Assembly (NCBI GenBank): GCA_948474755.1
Contig: CAOLHI010000646.1
Coordinates: 248,001-312,000, forward strand
Length of the DNA: 64,000 nucleotides
From: Ctenosaura bakeri
Lineage: Eukaryota; Chordata; Lepidosauria; Squamata; Iguanidae
Direction: 5' to 3'
Part shown: one piece after another, positions 23,921 to 37,500 of the stretch
Numbering within the stretch: position 1 is the first letter of the stretch
How the letters are laid out: the number at the start of each line of letters is the position of its first letter
Notes under the pieces: generated by a model
What the model was told of the DNA's origin: nothing
Databases searched by the model: none
Seen by the model: the letters and a program-made list of their open reading frames with translations, nothing else
Translations under genes and position numbers: made by a program

Positions 23921-26282
23921 TGATCTAGCAAAGACATTGTGAATAGTTGTTATGTGCTATCCTAAATCACCCAATAATGACACATAACAACTTTGGAAAC
24001 CACATTTATTTTAGGATTCTCTTGCCTCAGAAATACCAATTTGATCTGTTTCCTTCTGATGAAAACATTCTTGTGAATGATAGACATTCCACAGCAACAA
24101 CTGGATATTACATTAGATTAAATTTTCCTATAAGTACTGCCTGATTATGTCTTTCCCCACCATATCATCTACACACAGTCCACATACTAATGGATATAGG
24201 CACAGGAAGAAATGCACACCAGCTACTGCAATCTTTTATCTATTTCCTAACAAGTCCTGATTACTAAACACTCCCCAGAACATGTTCAGAGTGAAAATTC
24301 AGGTGAAAAAAGGCGAGGTATGTTCTGATCCTGACTGAAATAGGGTAGCAACAATGGATTTCTTCATAATCATGGTAGAGCTATCTGCAGTTGGATTAAG
24401 CTAATGCTTTAGATGTCAATTAGAAGAAGAACTCTTATTTTGTGATTCAGGACTTGTGAGTACATGGACAACGAGCTCATTTAGAAAAGAAATTGAAAAC
24501 TCAGAAAGAAAGAGATTAAAGAGAGTAGGAAGGAGGAAAAAGCTTGAGAAGTAGAAAAACCCTGAATGTACCAGCAGCAGTGTATCCACTTATTTCTTGC
24601 TTTCAGGTTTAAAGAGAACCCTGCTATAATCAGACAAACCAACAAAAGTTGCTTTTCCTGTAGAACACAGCTTGGGACTACACCAGAAATATACTGTTGA
24701 TACAATCAAGGATTGCACTGATTTTTCCTCTTTATACCTTTCTGATTAATAGTGTGGTGGTTCATAGTACCTTTGGCATTATTTGCATATCAAGAAAGGA
24801 AGGATCATGGACCAGGTATCTATACTTAGATATTCATGCATCCCAGAGATGTTCTATGATAAAAGTGGCAAGTGGGAAAGGTAGCCATTCAAAGAAGCCT
24901 TCTTGCAGAAATCTCCTTAGACAATGACAGAAATCTGTCTTGTACCAAATGACATCACTGGTGCATCTAAGTATCTACATTGACTGGCTGGCATCTGCTT
25001 TCCAGGTTTTCAGAGAAAAGTCTTTAGCCCTATGGGGAATCATCACAGATGGAACATGGAATCTCTATAAGAAAATTATGTGTTTTTCCCTTGAATATCA
25101 AATCTTTGCTGAGGGATAGGAAAAGAAAGAATCCCAAACAACTATGCTTTCTATTTCCCTGCTCCTGAGAATGTTCCTTGCCAATCTTTTTGGTTTTAAA
25201 TGTTTTTCCCCCTCTTACAATTGGCATTCCACGTAAAGGAATGGGACAGCTTAGAACCAGTGGCAGTGGGAGAGGGAAAGATCCATTTCTTTATGCAAAG
25301 ATATATGAGAGGAAAAGTGAATCTTCTGTAGAATATTTCTGTTCCTTTACACATATAGTAAAGGAATTGATTTTTTCCCCATCTGTCACCACTTCTATCT
25401 GTATCATTGCTGTCACTGTCATGACTGATACGGCATTGTGCCATGCAGAATTATTATAGGAATTCTGTATGTTCCGATGCCTTATTAGTCATTTCAGAAT
25501 TAATAGGTAGTAGAAAGATGCTACATTTTAGTAGCACAGGATCACGTCCATGAAATTCCTGCTTTCAGGAAGGGTTAGCTGGTTGTGGCAACATCATCTA
25601 AAGGAAAAGCACTTGAGCAAAGCCTAAAGACAACTTGACTAGCCAGAAATAAATGATTGTTGTTTGGCAGTATATTTCAGGTTTTTGTAGATCCTTCTGT
25701 AAAGATTTTTGTAACTAAATAAGTGAGAGACTCAACACTGTATAACAAGTAGCAGTTTGAAGAAGCTGTCTGCCTGTGTTGCAACACTGTGATTTTAAAA
25801 ATATGCTTTTCCAAAATGCTTTTCAATAACACTAGTTACAGAGAGAAAAAATATCCTTCAAATTATTCCACAATTGTCTGTTTTCTTCCTTCACACCTTT
25901 AGATAGGATGAAAACTAGAAAAGTGATTTTCTTTTTTCAGTTTTTGCCCAACTGATTCTGCTATGAAATTTGCCTTAGGTAATTGCTGAGATTTAATTCT
26001 TGACAACTGCAATTACACTTACATCAAGGGTATTAAAGAGTTTTTATGCTCTACCAACAAATAAACGGGTATGAACAATTATGATTTGACTCATATTTTT
26101 TCCTGCCCCATATTTATTGTTTTAATTTACACAGACCATGTGCTTTTTCTCAATAGTGACAAAGCACTTTCTCATTGTATTAGTATTATATAGGTTCAGG
26201 AATACCTGAAGAGTTAGTAGATGGTTTAATTACATTTTGATAAGAAGCTTTTGTATGCTTTTCTTTTTCTTGTATCTTTCAA
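23921..26282. other. No gene or repeat recognised
   Basis: About 2.4 kb unique AT-rich DNA. Short frames (24481-24705 minus, 25178-25459 plus) lack splice borders and motifs. Confidence 0.45.
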
Positions 26283-26345
26283 TTTGTAAGCTGCCTAGAC
26301 TCAGAATATAAAGAAAGAATATAAATAAAATGGATGATAAAGATA
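26283..26345 (+). mobile_element. LINE/SINE 3' tail remnant
   Basis: gtaagctgcctagactcaga followed by atataaataaaatggatga matches the common amniote LINE-type 3' end 'gccgcccagag ... gatataaataaa'. Only the tail survives. Confidence 0.5.
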
Positions 26346-27444
26346 ATGGCAATAACCTCAGCAACAATAAACCCACATATAACATGACGACACCAGTACT
26401 TTCTCAGTCACAGGGTGGCTTGAGATAAGCAGTTGTGGCAAGACTCTGGGCAATCTTTCCAACTTTCCAACTGTACTTGATCTGATCCATGACCAGTCAT
26501 TCTTTCCCAGCACACTTATCTGTAGTGTCCCAGAAACAATTCAGCTAAGATCTAACAGCCTGAAATGGTCAGTGAGTGTGGGGTTTCATCAGATGTAACT
26601 ACCCTGATGGTAGTTCCATCGCTATAGCTATGCCAGAGGTTACAGATGCTCATCCATAGTTTCATGTAGCATGTAAAAAACAAAACAACTAGCAGATGTG
26701 GGTGACTCCAGTCAACACTGAGACCTTCTAGGGGAGAAAACTGTATTTCCATGTCTCAGCCCTGACAAAGCAATTACATGCTCCCAAAATGGAAAGCTTC
26801 CAAAGTTGCCAGTGGAAGATTCCCTTTCCATACCTATATCATCCTGGAAATGTGATATTCATCAGGACTGTAGCATTGGAGGAAAGAATATATCTTCATA
26901 TGCCATCACCCAGTTCTGGTCACTTCTGACATCACAGCTGGTATTATAGATGAAAGAATTTACACAACACACAAAATTGACCCTGAATTGGACATGGAAA
27001 GGGTTTGGTCCTGGGAGTTTTAATGGAAGTGCTCAAGCAGCAAGAGTGGTTCCTAATTTTTTTTTATACTCTACTATGTGGGATCTATAGAACTTATGTA
27101 TAGATAAAGAACATCACTAAGAACAGTTGAAAACAATTCCAGAACAGTCCTCTTTCTTAGACAGCCACCCCTAACTACCATGCAAGTAGGATTTAAAAGA
27201 AACCTTCCTAGGTTACCCATGTGAAACCAAATTTATTGATATATATCTTTTGAAGAAGACTCTGCCTTAGAACAGACCAGGAGCTCAAATATATTGTTGT
27301 AAGGGATATTTTGCTGTACAAATCTGTCTTTATCAATCATGAATATTCACCATCTCTTCCTGTTCCAAACAATATCAGTCTAATTAACTATATTAATCAT
27401 TCCTTTTCTGCCACAACAGCTCTATACTCAGTTGAAGTTGGTTA
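26346..27444. other. No gene or repeat recognised
   Basis: Unique DNA; no supportable feature. Confidence 0.5.
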
Positions 27445-27446
27445 AT

Positions 27447-27506
27447 ATATACATACATACATATATACATATACATATACATATACATATATATATATAT
27501 ACATAT
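27447..27506. repeat. (TATACA)/(TA) microsatellite
   Basis: Alternating purine-pyrimidine tract of TACA, TATACA and TA units. Confidence 0.95.
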
Positions 27507-27508
27507 CA

Positions 27509-28627
27509 GTTAGTGTATATTTTTCTTCAACAAAACAGCAATTTGTATTAAAGTTATTGATGAAAATTATGCATGCATTTGTCTCCTCCTACTCTGTGTC
27601 TCAATGAATTCACAAATGCTCATTTATATGCTTCATATCTTTTTCTGGTACAAGCACAAACGTTTACAAAAGTTACCCCCATCTCTGTGCCCTATATAGA
27701 TATTCGGCAAAACATAACTGGTTGGTTCACTGCACTATCTAAAGTCACTCCTGACAAATAAAGGCCATTCCAAGATAGAGCAATATTTTCAATAAAGTGT
27801 CATAGGTGATAGGTTCAAGATGAATGATGGATGCTTCAGGTAGCCCTCCTACCTTCCAACCTCTGTCACCTGAGCTAACCACCTTACTCTGCCTGATGCA
27901 AACAAAAGAAACCCACAATCCTTTTGGATATTTAGACCTACAAGCCCCATCCAGGCAAATGGTATGGAACTGTGGGAGTTGTAGGCCTCAAACTTTGATA
28001 GTTCCTCCTTCCTGGCCTTTTCCACTGAAATTAAATAGAATACAGTGCCATCTAAAACATACTGTTGATGATACTGTGAAAAAGGAATAAAAGAATTCAA
28101 TATTTTGATGCTGATACTACCGACAAGTATCCATAGGTAGAGTAACCCATTGTAATGCCTGATCTCAACTTCTGGAAAAAGAACTTTCCAGTTTGTCTAT
28201 ATTCCTTGCTGTGATTATGGCCATGAATTGCATGTTCTATGAAGATTCATCATGTTGAAAGCAGGGACCTTGCAAAGATTCTTTACCGGTCTAGTAGTTA
28301 AAGGGGATGGGGCAGGAGGAGAAGGAACCACAAACACATTCATGAAGTGACATAAGGCTACTATTTTTGTTGGTAACTACAGTTAAAGTCTTGCAATAGC
28401 ATTGGACAGAGATCCAAGTGCTGGGAGATTTACCTGCTATCTCATGAAGGTGCTTATCCAGTTTGTCTGCTGGGGGAAATCCATAAGACAACAGGCTATG
28501 AGGGTTCATATGGAAATACAGCTCTCTATGGTTTCCCACTCCTGACCTAGATGTAAAGCAGTTCTGACTTTCACCTAAGGTAGGCTTGCTCCAGACTAGC
28601 TTCACCTCCAATAACCTTAACAGTATT
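27509..28627. other. Unique DNA with a small inverted repeat
   Basis: ctacaagccccat (27949-27961) and gtgggagttgtag (27972-27984) form a small inverted repeat around the core ccaggcaaatggtatggaac, resembling the 'ctacaactcccat' core of reptile hAT-type MITEs. Otherwise nothing is recognised; overlapping frames at 27824-28100 follow from this. Confidence 0.4.
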
Positions 28628-28977
28628 TGTTTATTTAATTAACATATTGCTTTTTTCTGACTAAAACCATATTGTACAAACTATTTTAAAAAATAACTAT
28701 TCTGTTGAAATCCACAAAGTTAAAATGTTTTAAAACACACATTTAAAACATAATAAAAATATAAATACACAGCACACTCTATCAAAAGACCCTTCTCCTA
28801 CATGAGGTTAAGAGACAAAGGCCTACCTAATTAATAAGGTATTTGCCCACTGGTAGAAGATTGCAGAGAGGGCCAACTGAACCTGTCATGGAAGGGAGTT
28901 CCACAGCTTGGGGGGCAGCCCCAAGAAGGCTCTCTTCCATGTCCTCAACAAATATGCCAGTGATGTGGTGGAACGAA
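28628..28977 (-). mobile_element. L2-type LINE 3' region, first part
   Basis: Starts with the tail complement (tttgtttatttaattaacat), includes gttttaaaacacacattt, which is also found at 39010-39040, then ccaactgaacctgtcatgga, gggagttccacagcttgggg and cccaagaaggctctcttcca. This matches the well-known reptile/bird LINE 3' region. It is interrupted at about 28977 by a DNA-transposon-like insert and resumes at 29396. Confidence 0.6.
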
Positions 28978-29395
28978 GGTATTTTCAGCATGAAGACACT
29001 CTTGTGTGCTGTCCTGTCACAATCCCAGCATTGCATTTGGTGGGATGGAAGCGTGTGCTCAATGCTCATCTCTGCATGCAACTGGCCGCCTGTGGAAGGG
29101 AATGTGAGGGACATGCTCTGTCCTTCTGAACTACAGCTGGCCTTCTTCCCATGCAGCAGTAGGGGAGGAAATGTGTATATCATGGTTCCAGCCCATCTGC
29201 ATGGCCGGCTGCAATGGAAGGCTTGCGTGATTGGGAATCATTGATGGAATTTTTCCATCAATGATATAGCCCATGATAATGCTGACTGGTGATGAGAGAA
29301 GGGCGGGACTGCAACAACATCATGTGGAAGCATCATCACGGTCCCGTTCCTCTCGAATCCCCATGCCAGGACACCATTGTTATGTGGAAAGGGCC
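28978..29395. mobile_element. DNA-transposon-like insert within the LINE tail
   Basis: The right end tatgtggaaagggcc matches the GGCC-TTTC end family in reverse complement. The left end (ggtattttcagcatg) is a weak match. The insert separates two parts of one LINE tail. A perfect 13-bp stem with a 3-base loop lies at 29237-29265. Internal frames of up to 133 codons show no transposase motif. No target duplication could be read, so the boundaries are approximate. Confidence 0.5.
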
Positions 29396-29500
29396 CCAGA
29401 GAAAGCTCAGGAAGGTTCATATAGAGACATATAGTGTTTCAGAAAGAGTTGACCCAAGCCATGTAGGGCTTCAAAGGTTATCAAGGTATCCTCAAAGTAT
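29396..29500 (-). mobile_element. L2-type LINE 3' region, second part
   Basis: agaaagctcaggaaggttca, gtttcagaaagagttgaccc, aagccatgtagggcttcaaa: the same text as 39285-39325 in the other LINE copy (gtttcagacagtctggaccc then gccctgtagggctttaaaag). It fades after 29500. Confidence 0.6.
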
Positions 29501-29577
29501 GGTGGTGTACAGTCAGACCATGCCCTCAAACCACTAGAATGATCCAGTGTATGTGGATCTTTCTCCTTTAGTCACCC

Positions 29578-29700
29578 AACAACTCTTCTGAGGTAGGTCA
29601 GGCTGACAGTGAGTAAATGGCCCAAAGTTGCTGTGTAGAGACTTGAACCAGGATCTCTCAAATTCTAGTCCAACACTCAGCAAGGCATCACACTGGCTTT
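29578..29700 (-). repeat. MIR-like tRNA SINE fragment
   Basis: aactcttctgaggtaggtca, ggctgacagtgagtaaatgg, cccaaagttgctgtgtagag, acttgaaccaggatctct (B-box region) and tagtccaacactcagcaagg match the amniote MIR/CORE-SINE pattern in reverse complement. Confidence 0.65.
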
Positions 29701-30951
29701 TGTTAGTGGGGGCTAGGGGAAGTGCTGCCTGCATCCTTGGAGAGCCGTTGCCACCATTACTCTCATTTAGACTCTCTTTGCATATTTGTAAATGTAATAT
29801 TACCAAGACTTTTATAAAGGCCAGAGAGATCTCCTATCCACTTGAGGGGTAGTCAGCTCAGGAGAATAGTCCTGCAATACTAAGAGAAAGGAAAAAATGT
29901 ATATTACTTATTAACATGAATTATTGTTACTTGAGAAGAACAGTTTCCTTCTTGCTATATGACTGGATGATTATGCAGAACCACCAACTTCAATCTCAAA
30001 TTTTATGGCCTTCCTTATTTCTTACCTGCCTACCATTAATAACCAAGCTTACCTTTCATCTTTCTGTTGAAAGTTATATTTATTTGTCCAGCACATGATA
30101 CTCAGGAAGAATGATGACTTATTCATTTGATTTTCTGCCTCAGTCATTGTACTTGATCTCTGGAGATTTGTGCAAACAAATACATTTGTTATTCTATTTA
30201 TTGTAGTTCAAATGCCTTTCCTTTTTGATAGTGGCTGGTGTTAAGTAGTAACTCACTCCCCATGAAAACACATTATTGGCTGGGGCTTGACTTTCCATTG
30301 CTTCATTTTCTTGTTTCTGTTTTGTGCTTGTTTTAATGGCAATTTGATGCTTGAGGCTTTTAAAAATGCATCTATGTTTAATAGCTACATTATGCAGATG
30401 TTTTCACACATGGGGGAAAAAGTCCTTACAACACGTTTCTGTAGATATGGTGTATTAAAAACTTAACCTCCTAAGAATGAGAGCTTTGAATAAAATTCCT
30501 TTACATAAAACCCACATCTCTTGCAGTAAGAAAAAAAAAAGTAATCTGTAAAATATCAGAGAACAGTGTAAGATAATAGAATAATTATAAAATAAAGTAT
30601 TGTGGTTCATTTCTGTACATTCAAAGTTGTTCAAGGGGCAAGGACTGGGATAGATTGTAGAGCTGCCATTCTTCCATGGCAGCAGATTCTCATCTGTTGT
30701 TTAATTGCTTAATTAGTTTGAAGATATTTTAAAATAGAGAAGTAAAATAACATAAAATAACATAACATAATGAAAGATAAGGAGAACCCTTCCTGTTTTG
30801 ATCCAGAACTGGATGTAGTTCCTTGACCCTCCAAGGATTGATTATTTGTTTGTGTGTTGGTGCTGAACACTGACATATTTGACTGCTACAGTTTTACTGA
30901 TGCTAAATGATGCAGCACATGATACACAGCAGAGAAGCAGAGAAACATTCC
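29701..30951. other. No gene or repeat recognised
   Basis: Unique AT-rich DNA. Confidence 0.5.
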
Positions 30952-31525
30952 AGCCCTTCCGCTGATAGGCTCCAGCACCCCTCAGAGCCAAAGGTAGAAC
31001 TGGCCACCCAGACAGATACCGCACAGAGTTATCCCTTTGATTGGCAAACAAATGAAACCTCTATCCCTCGGCATATAGGGCAATGAGGTTGGAGTGTACT
31101 AACCTCAGCTCAGACAAATGGAAGATGGATACTTATATAGTGCAGAAGCAAACAAAGAAAACAAAGAAAATCAAATTGCACTAATGTGACCCATTACCCT
31201 TTTATAGCTAAGTGAACTGTACAAACAGGTTAGTGACAGACAAACAACCCCCCCATTGTTATCAGCCTTCATGTCTTTTCTCAGTCTGAAACTACAAAGC
31301 ATATGCAAAATGTGTCCAACAAGGCTACCAATACAAATAATAACCATCAAGGATCCCTGGGAGGTCTTGAAGGATATGTCCATTGTCATGTGCTGGTTAT
31401 CAGAACACAGATAGTGGCAAGTAGCTGTGCAGAAGGAAATGAGAGAAAGTCCACCTTGTTTCAAGCCCAGAAAATCCGATAAGAAACGGCACAAACCAAT
31501 TCACCAGCCTCATGCGGAAAGGGCC
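30952..31525. mobile_element. Probable GGCC-TTTC family DNA transposon, decayed
   Basis: Left agcccttccgctgataggct pairs with a right end whose reverse complement is ggccctttccgcatgaggct, with one gap and few mismatches. The interior includes the 107-codon minus-strand frame 31171-31494, with no motif recognised. Flanks do not give a clear duplication. Confidence 0.45.
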
Positions 31526-33324
31526 TTAGAGTGAGAAGTCTTGTTGTCTTGGGTGTGCGTGTCATATTGGGACAAAGTGCGAAGCCTGAATCAAATCAGG
31601 CTTCTTTGTCTAGGATCTATTGCCTTCTGAGGTAAAGGGAGCTTTCTTCCAAAATGGCAGGACTGAAGTTAGACTCTACACAAGAAGCAAAGTGTGTCCC
31701 ATGGGCTGCTGGTGGCTCCTCAGAGCTGCTTTGGAATGTGAGGGCATTTGATCATGCTTCTGGGAAGTTTTGTGCTATTGTAGGCCCAGGAAAGACCTTT
31801 TTTTAATAACTAGAAGGAAAATGGAAGTTACTTCCAGTCACTTCCTTTTTGGGGAAAAAAAAGCTATCTAAATGCCCCAAAGCAGGCCTGAAAACATGGT
31901 AGAAATGTCTAGAAAATGCCTAGATTTTATTGGTGCATATTTGGGGCAACCCCTTTTTTTTCAGTGGGAGGTATGGTGGGGTTCAGCTCCCAAGTTCTCC
32001 TAGGTGGTTAATGAATTTCCCTAGCATTCTGCATTTTCCCACCCTTGCGCTAGACAAAGCTTTAGCTGCAGAAAGGAAAAGTATTCTCACTCACATAGCA
32101 TCTTTAGTAAGTAGAAATGGTGCAGAGGAGAAAGGAACTGTGAGTAGGGGAATATTTTGTTGGAACCCCAATATGACACTTCAGAAGAGTGCCCACTGCA
32201 GCTGAGCAATTCAATGAGCCCACCTTCATTTTCATCTCAGATTCAAGTGAGCATTAAGAAATAGGAATATGCATGCTTCCCAGCAACTAATGTAGGGAAA
32301 CAAAAAGAGATCTAACTTTTTTTGCTTGTTTTTTCCTTTCATTTTTCAGAACGGAATGACATTTGCAGACTTGGTAGTCCTTTAGACTTCTGCCACATTA
32401 CAGCCAAATACATGGAGGTTTGTGCTACAAGCCTTTTAAAGTTTCATTTTAAAAAAATGCGACTACCCATAACTTTTTTATTTATTGGCACAACTGCCTA
32501 TAAAGTCTGAGGAAAATAGGTATAATATAGGGAACAGCTTTAAAAAATTGGACAGTATTCAAGAAAAGGAGACACTTAACTCTCAGGTTTTTTTGTTGAC
32601 TTTTGTTTTTGAAATGGGTAACCATTTAGAAGATGATCCAAGTATAAGAAACCTACAACTCTTAAGAGGGTGAGATGCAAGGTCAGGTGCTGGGGAGTTA
32701 TGATGCTTGTAAACCAATTCAAAACTTTAAATACTGAAGTAGAGAGGTACTGAAGACTATACACCTCTCAAAATCATGCTAGCCCCACTTCATCTCATCC
32801 ATACTCTCCAATCTGTTTCCCTGGCATGCCCCTTTTCCGATCCCACATCCCTATGCCAATATTAAGATGGAGGAATGAACAAATTTTGTTTTGTCTTCCT
32901 TTGAAAAATTAGTAATTGAAAGACAATGTATCGTACTTGGAGAGTAACAACAAACACACAAATAGAGAACTTAACTAAAATAAATATCTTTTTTTTTCTT
33001 ATGTAAAGTAGCAAAAAATAAGCCTATGTTTTACTCACACAGACATCTCAGGGAGAGACTACAAAATTAAAAGAACAGAAAAGATAAGGGGCTGTTTCTG
33101 AAGAAAAGAAAGATTTTGCACCTTAGAAAACAATACATGGACAATTAAAATACATGAAAACTAGAAGGAAAAAATGTTGCTGAATGAATGAGAAAGGAAA
33201 CATTTTTTGGGAAAAAATGCAGTTAAATCTATTACCCATCCAACTCTACAGCCCAACATTTAAAGACTGAAACAGTTCACATTTGTTAGAATATCTTAGA
33301 AACTGAAAGGCAGGAGGAATGAAC
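31526..33324. other. No gene or repeat recognised
   Basis: About 1.8 kb of unique DNA. A 91-codon frame at 31930-32205 has no splice or motif support. Confidence 0.45.
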
Positions 33325-33371
33325 TATAGTATAGTATAGTATAGTATAGTATAGTATAGTATAGTATAGTA
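33325..33371. repeat. (TATAG)n pentanucleotide microsatellite
   Basis: About nine near-perfect TATAG units. Confidence 0.95.
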
Positions 33372-33666
33372 TATCATATATACTTATATTACAATAGGTT
33401 CCTTCTAGCTCTGTGAGTATAGACGGCCTGATATAACATGTCTTGTGATCAGAAACTGGACCACTTTAGATCCCGCTCCTTTACTTTCAACAGGTTGATA
33501 CTGTTCAACCCCATTCCCTCTCTGCCTCAGTATTTTCAAACAAACTCAACCTAAAGAAAGCCATTTCATTTTGTCCTTTCAAATTCAGAATCCAAATGTA
33601 GCATCATATGGGGTTCAGCTGCAATTCTGGTCATTTTGGAGGGAAGCCAGCTTGACCTTGGAGCAC

Positions 33667-34525
33667 TGTTACCACCCCTTACATACTCCATCCTGTGGGA
33701 TAGCAAAATTGACAAGAAATATTATTTCCATATAAACACTAGATTCTTATGACTGTAAAGACATGTGGACACTGACGGTAAACTTGGGCTAGGTTGGGAT
33801 TTCTTCAGCATGGCCAGGTTGTAAGTTTAGGAGGACTAGGTGGGAAAGCCTGGTGTTAATGGACCTCCAATAATCCTTCCAATAGTGCAGGCAACCATGA
33901 CAATAGTAAACAAAACTGCCCAGGTGTGGCAGGCAAGCAGCCCTGCAGTGTGCATTAGCTACAGAGACCTTCCCCATTCACCTTATCCAACCAAGACATT
34001 AAGAGGCAGTCAGGACACCCATCAATGTTTTGTTATCCAAAGTAAGACAATCAGATCCCTTTTGTTTACTCTGCCAGAAAGCAATTAACACATACTCCTT
34101 CAGGTTGGGAAATATATAAAAACCCCAGCTCCAGCCCAAGTAATTTGCTAGCTCTTTGGGTGTCACATTGCACTTCAGATTCTTGTTTGAGCCACTCGTC
34201 TTCTATCTTCTGCTCCTGGACTAGTAAATATCACCCTCTACTTCTGAAATCTCTCTATCCAACCTTTCTCACTTCTCCCTTTACTAGCCTTGTATGGTTT
34301 GTGAGACTGATTGATTTCTTGTGTGTATGTGTCTGTTAATTTCTAATAAAATACCTTTTAATTTTTAACTGAAGTCATCTCTACATTTAGTATGATATAC
34401 ACAGGTGAGAAGTTCCTGCTGCTACTCTCCTTTACAGGCCTCTTCTGAACTAACAATTCCCCAAATTATAAAGGGACACTGGCAGTGCTGGTGGATCACA
34501 AGGTCGCCCACCTTTTAGGGTAACA
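33667..34525 (+). mobile_element. Solo LTR 4, diverged relative, 859 bp
   Basis: Starts TGTTACCA and ends GGGTAACA like the other LTRs. A TATA box (TATATAAA) sits at 34113-34120 and AATAAA at 34345-34350, followed by 180 bp to the end, an architecture close to that of LTRs 1-3. The flanks AGCAC (33662-33666) and AGAAC (34526-34530) would be a 5-bp duplication with one mismatch. The body aligns poorly by eye with LTRs 1-3 except near the start (catcctgtgggata versus catcccggggggata in LTR 2). It is either an older copy or a sister subfamily. No internal retroviral genes adjoin. Confidence 0.65.
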
Positions 34526-34530
34526 AGAAC

Positions 34531-37500
34531 GATGGTATCCAAAAATATCCAGACTAATTCAAAGGGTCCTGATTTACTTCGGGCTTCAAGCTTTGTGCAA
34601 ATCTGGTATATAACACTACTGGAAAGCCACCCAGCAAAAAAGAGGTTGGTGACATGGACACTGGCAAGCTTGAAAACAAAAGCAATTTTCAGATTTTTTT
34701 TCTAATACAGAAGAAAGACACATGGGTTCATATGACAATGCTAGTGTTTGATTTGCTATAGGTGTTGTGTGCAAAAAGATGAAAGATGCAAAATAGCATC
34801 ATGTATATCTTTGGGTCACAGGTATAAAAACAGAAAGTACAAGGTCTGATACTGGGTGACACTGAATGTCACAAGACCAGACTACTCACACAGTGGAAAT
34901 TCTTTCTCCCTTCTTCATCCTGCTTCTCCCAAGCTTTTAAGATGGGATTCTCTTCTGCCTCTGGTGTCTATTCCTCAGGCAAGCAAACATAGTTGAATAC
35001 ACTGTGTTGTATTAATCTTCATGGAAGTGTACTAGAAATAATGCTCTGTGCATGCTACAGTGCAGCTTATATTGGTCTGAGATCTCTCCGCTGATCATTA
35101 GCATTAGATATCTGTAGGCCTGGTTACAAATGAACTGTGCAGGTTAAAACAAAAGGGAAAATGTGGCTTTTTTGAAGCATTCGAATAACAGTGTATCCAG
35201 CAAAGATGCCTAGATAAATATATACAATTTATTTACTCTGAAACTTTACTTCTTCATCTGATTAGAAAAAGAAAAGATGCTGATATCAAAATGAAAGACT
35301 TTTATTGCTGCATCTATGGCAATATAAAACATATCTTTATGGTGGCAATAATGCTGAGCAATGATAAAGTCATACAACACATAATGAATACAAATGAAAG
35401 GTAATAGTTAGCTAAATAATTTGCGCTCCATAGATGTATGAAACTCTAATTTAAAAACTCAGCAGAACCAAAGGGAATATCAATGTGAAATAACCTACAG
35501 CAAGAAAGAATCAGTTTGATGAATTGGGCTATATTAAAGAGGTTTCACTGCTTTTTACCCCTAGCAATAGAAAAGATAGAACTTTCATGTTAAGAGAGTA
35601 ATATTTTTATCCTCAGAAAAATGAAAAATTAGAGCCTGTTCCTTGAGGGGAGAACTTTACATTAAAAACTGTTGGTTCCTTTAGAGACAATTTCAACATA
35701 AAGGCTTTCATGCTAAGCTCAGGGAAAGGAATCTAAAAGTTCATTTTACTTGGCAGTCTAGGTAGGAACGAAAAGATGAAACACACGTTGCCCTCGGTAT
35801 TTCTGTCACTTTCAGTTTGGTGACGTAAGAGTTTGATTGGCCTTTGCGAGTCATCTAAAATGACAAGTAGGCTAATTAAAAATATTGCATGTCATTTTCA
35901 CATTTAACCTATTTGCATTTTTAAAGTTTATCAAGAGAACATTTTTCAACTTGTATTCCCAGGCAGTCACTCCTCAGTACTAATATGTAGTGCATATATT
36001 TATAGCAACACTCAGACCTAATAAAGGCTTTCTGCAGTAACAGGTTGATATTGGCATGGATTAGAATCTCCCCCCCCCCTACAGTAGGCTCAATACCTAT
36101 TATGCCATATCTTTAAATGGGAGTATATTTGTGCTTCCTGTAAATGATTAATGAGTTCTGCTCCTAAAGATGTATGTACTCCAACTCTTTTCTTTTATGA
36201 TTGTCAGCTTTGTTATTTGTATTTAGAAAAGAGAAAACAATAGGAACAACATATTTATGTCATTACAGATCAAAGGAGAGACCCTTGTCTTGGCACACCC
36301 TGTACGTCAGGTTTCCTTAGTGGAACATCTGATTCTTTTTTTCCTTTAAAAGTCAGACCTCACTGGCATATCACAAATGATTATTGTGTTTGGAACTCCC
36401 CTTAGTTTCAAAAGAGTTTTGTCATGTTGCATGGGAAACTAATATTAGGAGAAAAAAAATCTGACTGTCTTGCCTTCATGGGTTAGGTGGCCAGCTACAA
36501 ATGGCATGTTGTGCAGAAGACAATTTTTTCTCTCTCAAAAAAGGTAGTTCTCTTAAAATTCTCTCTTTCGCCCAAGAATTAGAATTGCAGGATTCCTGTT
36601 CATTTTGCATCAATAATTCTTTCACTCATTGAACTAGTTACCTGGTTCTTTAGATCACTGTGATGGACTACAGCACTCTTACGATGAAGCAAAGTGATGG
36701 CAGTAGATGGTGATAGTTAGAGGGGGCCACTTCAAGGTGCTGGATGATAGAACCATGTGTGCTACAGGTGCATGCTGTAACCTATCTTGTCTCCTCATGT
36801 ATGGGAACTGATGCTGAACTATTTCCAGTCATAACCTATTTGGATTAGCTTTTGTGTGTAGAATGACCTAACATTTGAAAAAAAAATCTCCTCAAAATAT
36901 CTCCCAAAGCATTTTTCCTCCAGAAGTAACAAGAAAACAAGTAAACATTACACATTGCTTCTAAAAGATTCATAAACTTACCATTCATTATATTATTTTG
37001 CAAAAGAAACATGATTAAAAGTGGCATGTTATAGGTAACGTCATTAAAACACAGTGGCTGAAGACTTATGGCTCCAAGAGTGCAGTAACCCAGAGGGACA
37101 GACAGTGAAGGAAGGAAGAAGAAAGAGGAACACAAAGAAGAAGGTAATGGGAAGAGAAATAACTCTCAGCTGTCTATTCCATTAGTATTTGGGTAGAGGG
37201 GTGGAGTGTAGAGTGGTCAAAGCCAGGGTAGTGGTAGAGAGGTAGCTTGGAAAATTCCCCAGGCCACAAATAGACAGCTTGGAGCTGGCCACTTCTTTCC
37301 ATCTCTGTTGCTACTGTTGTTGCCTTCCGGCTTTTGTTTTTGATTCATTATATTTAATAGTCCTGTTCCACTTTCACTGGCTGTTTTGTATATAGTTTTG
37401 AGCTATTGCTCCATACTCTGAGCTATCCCAGTGGGGGTGGGTTAAAAATTTCATTTAGCAAGCAATACCATTTCTGTGCTGCTGGAGACTTTTGATTATA

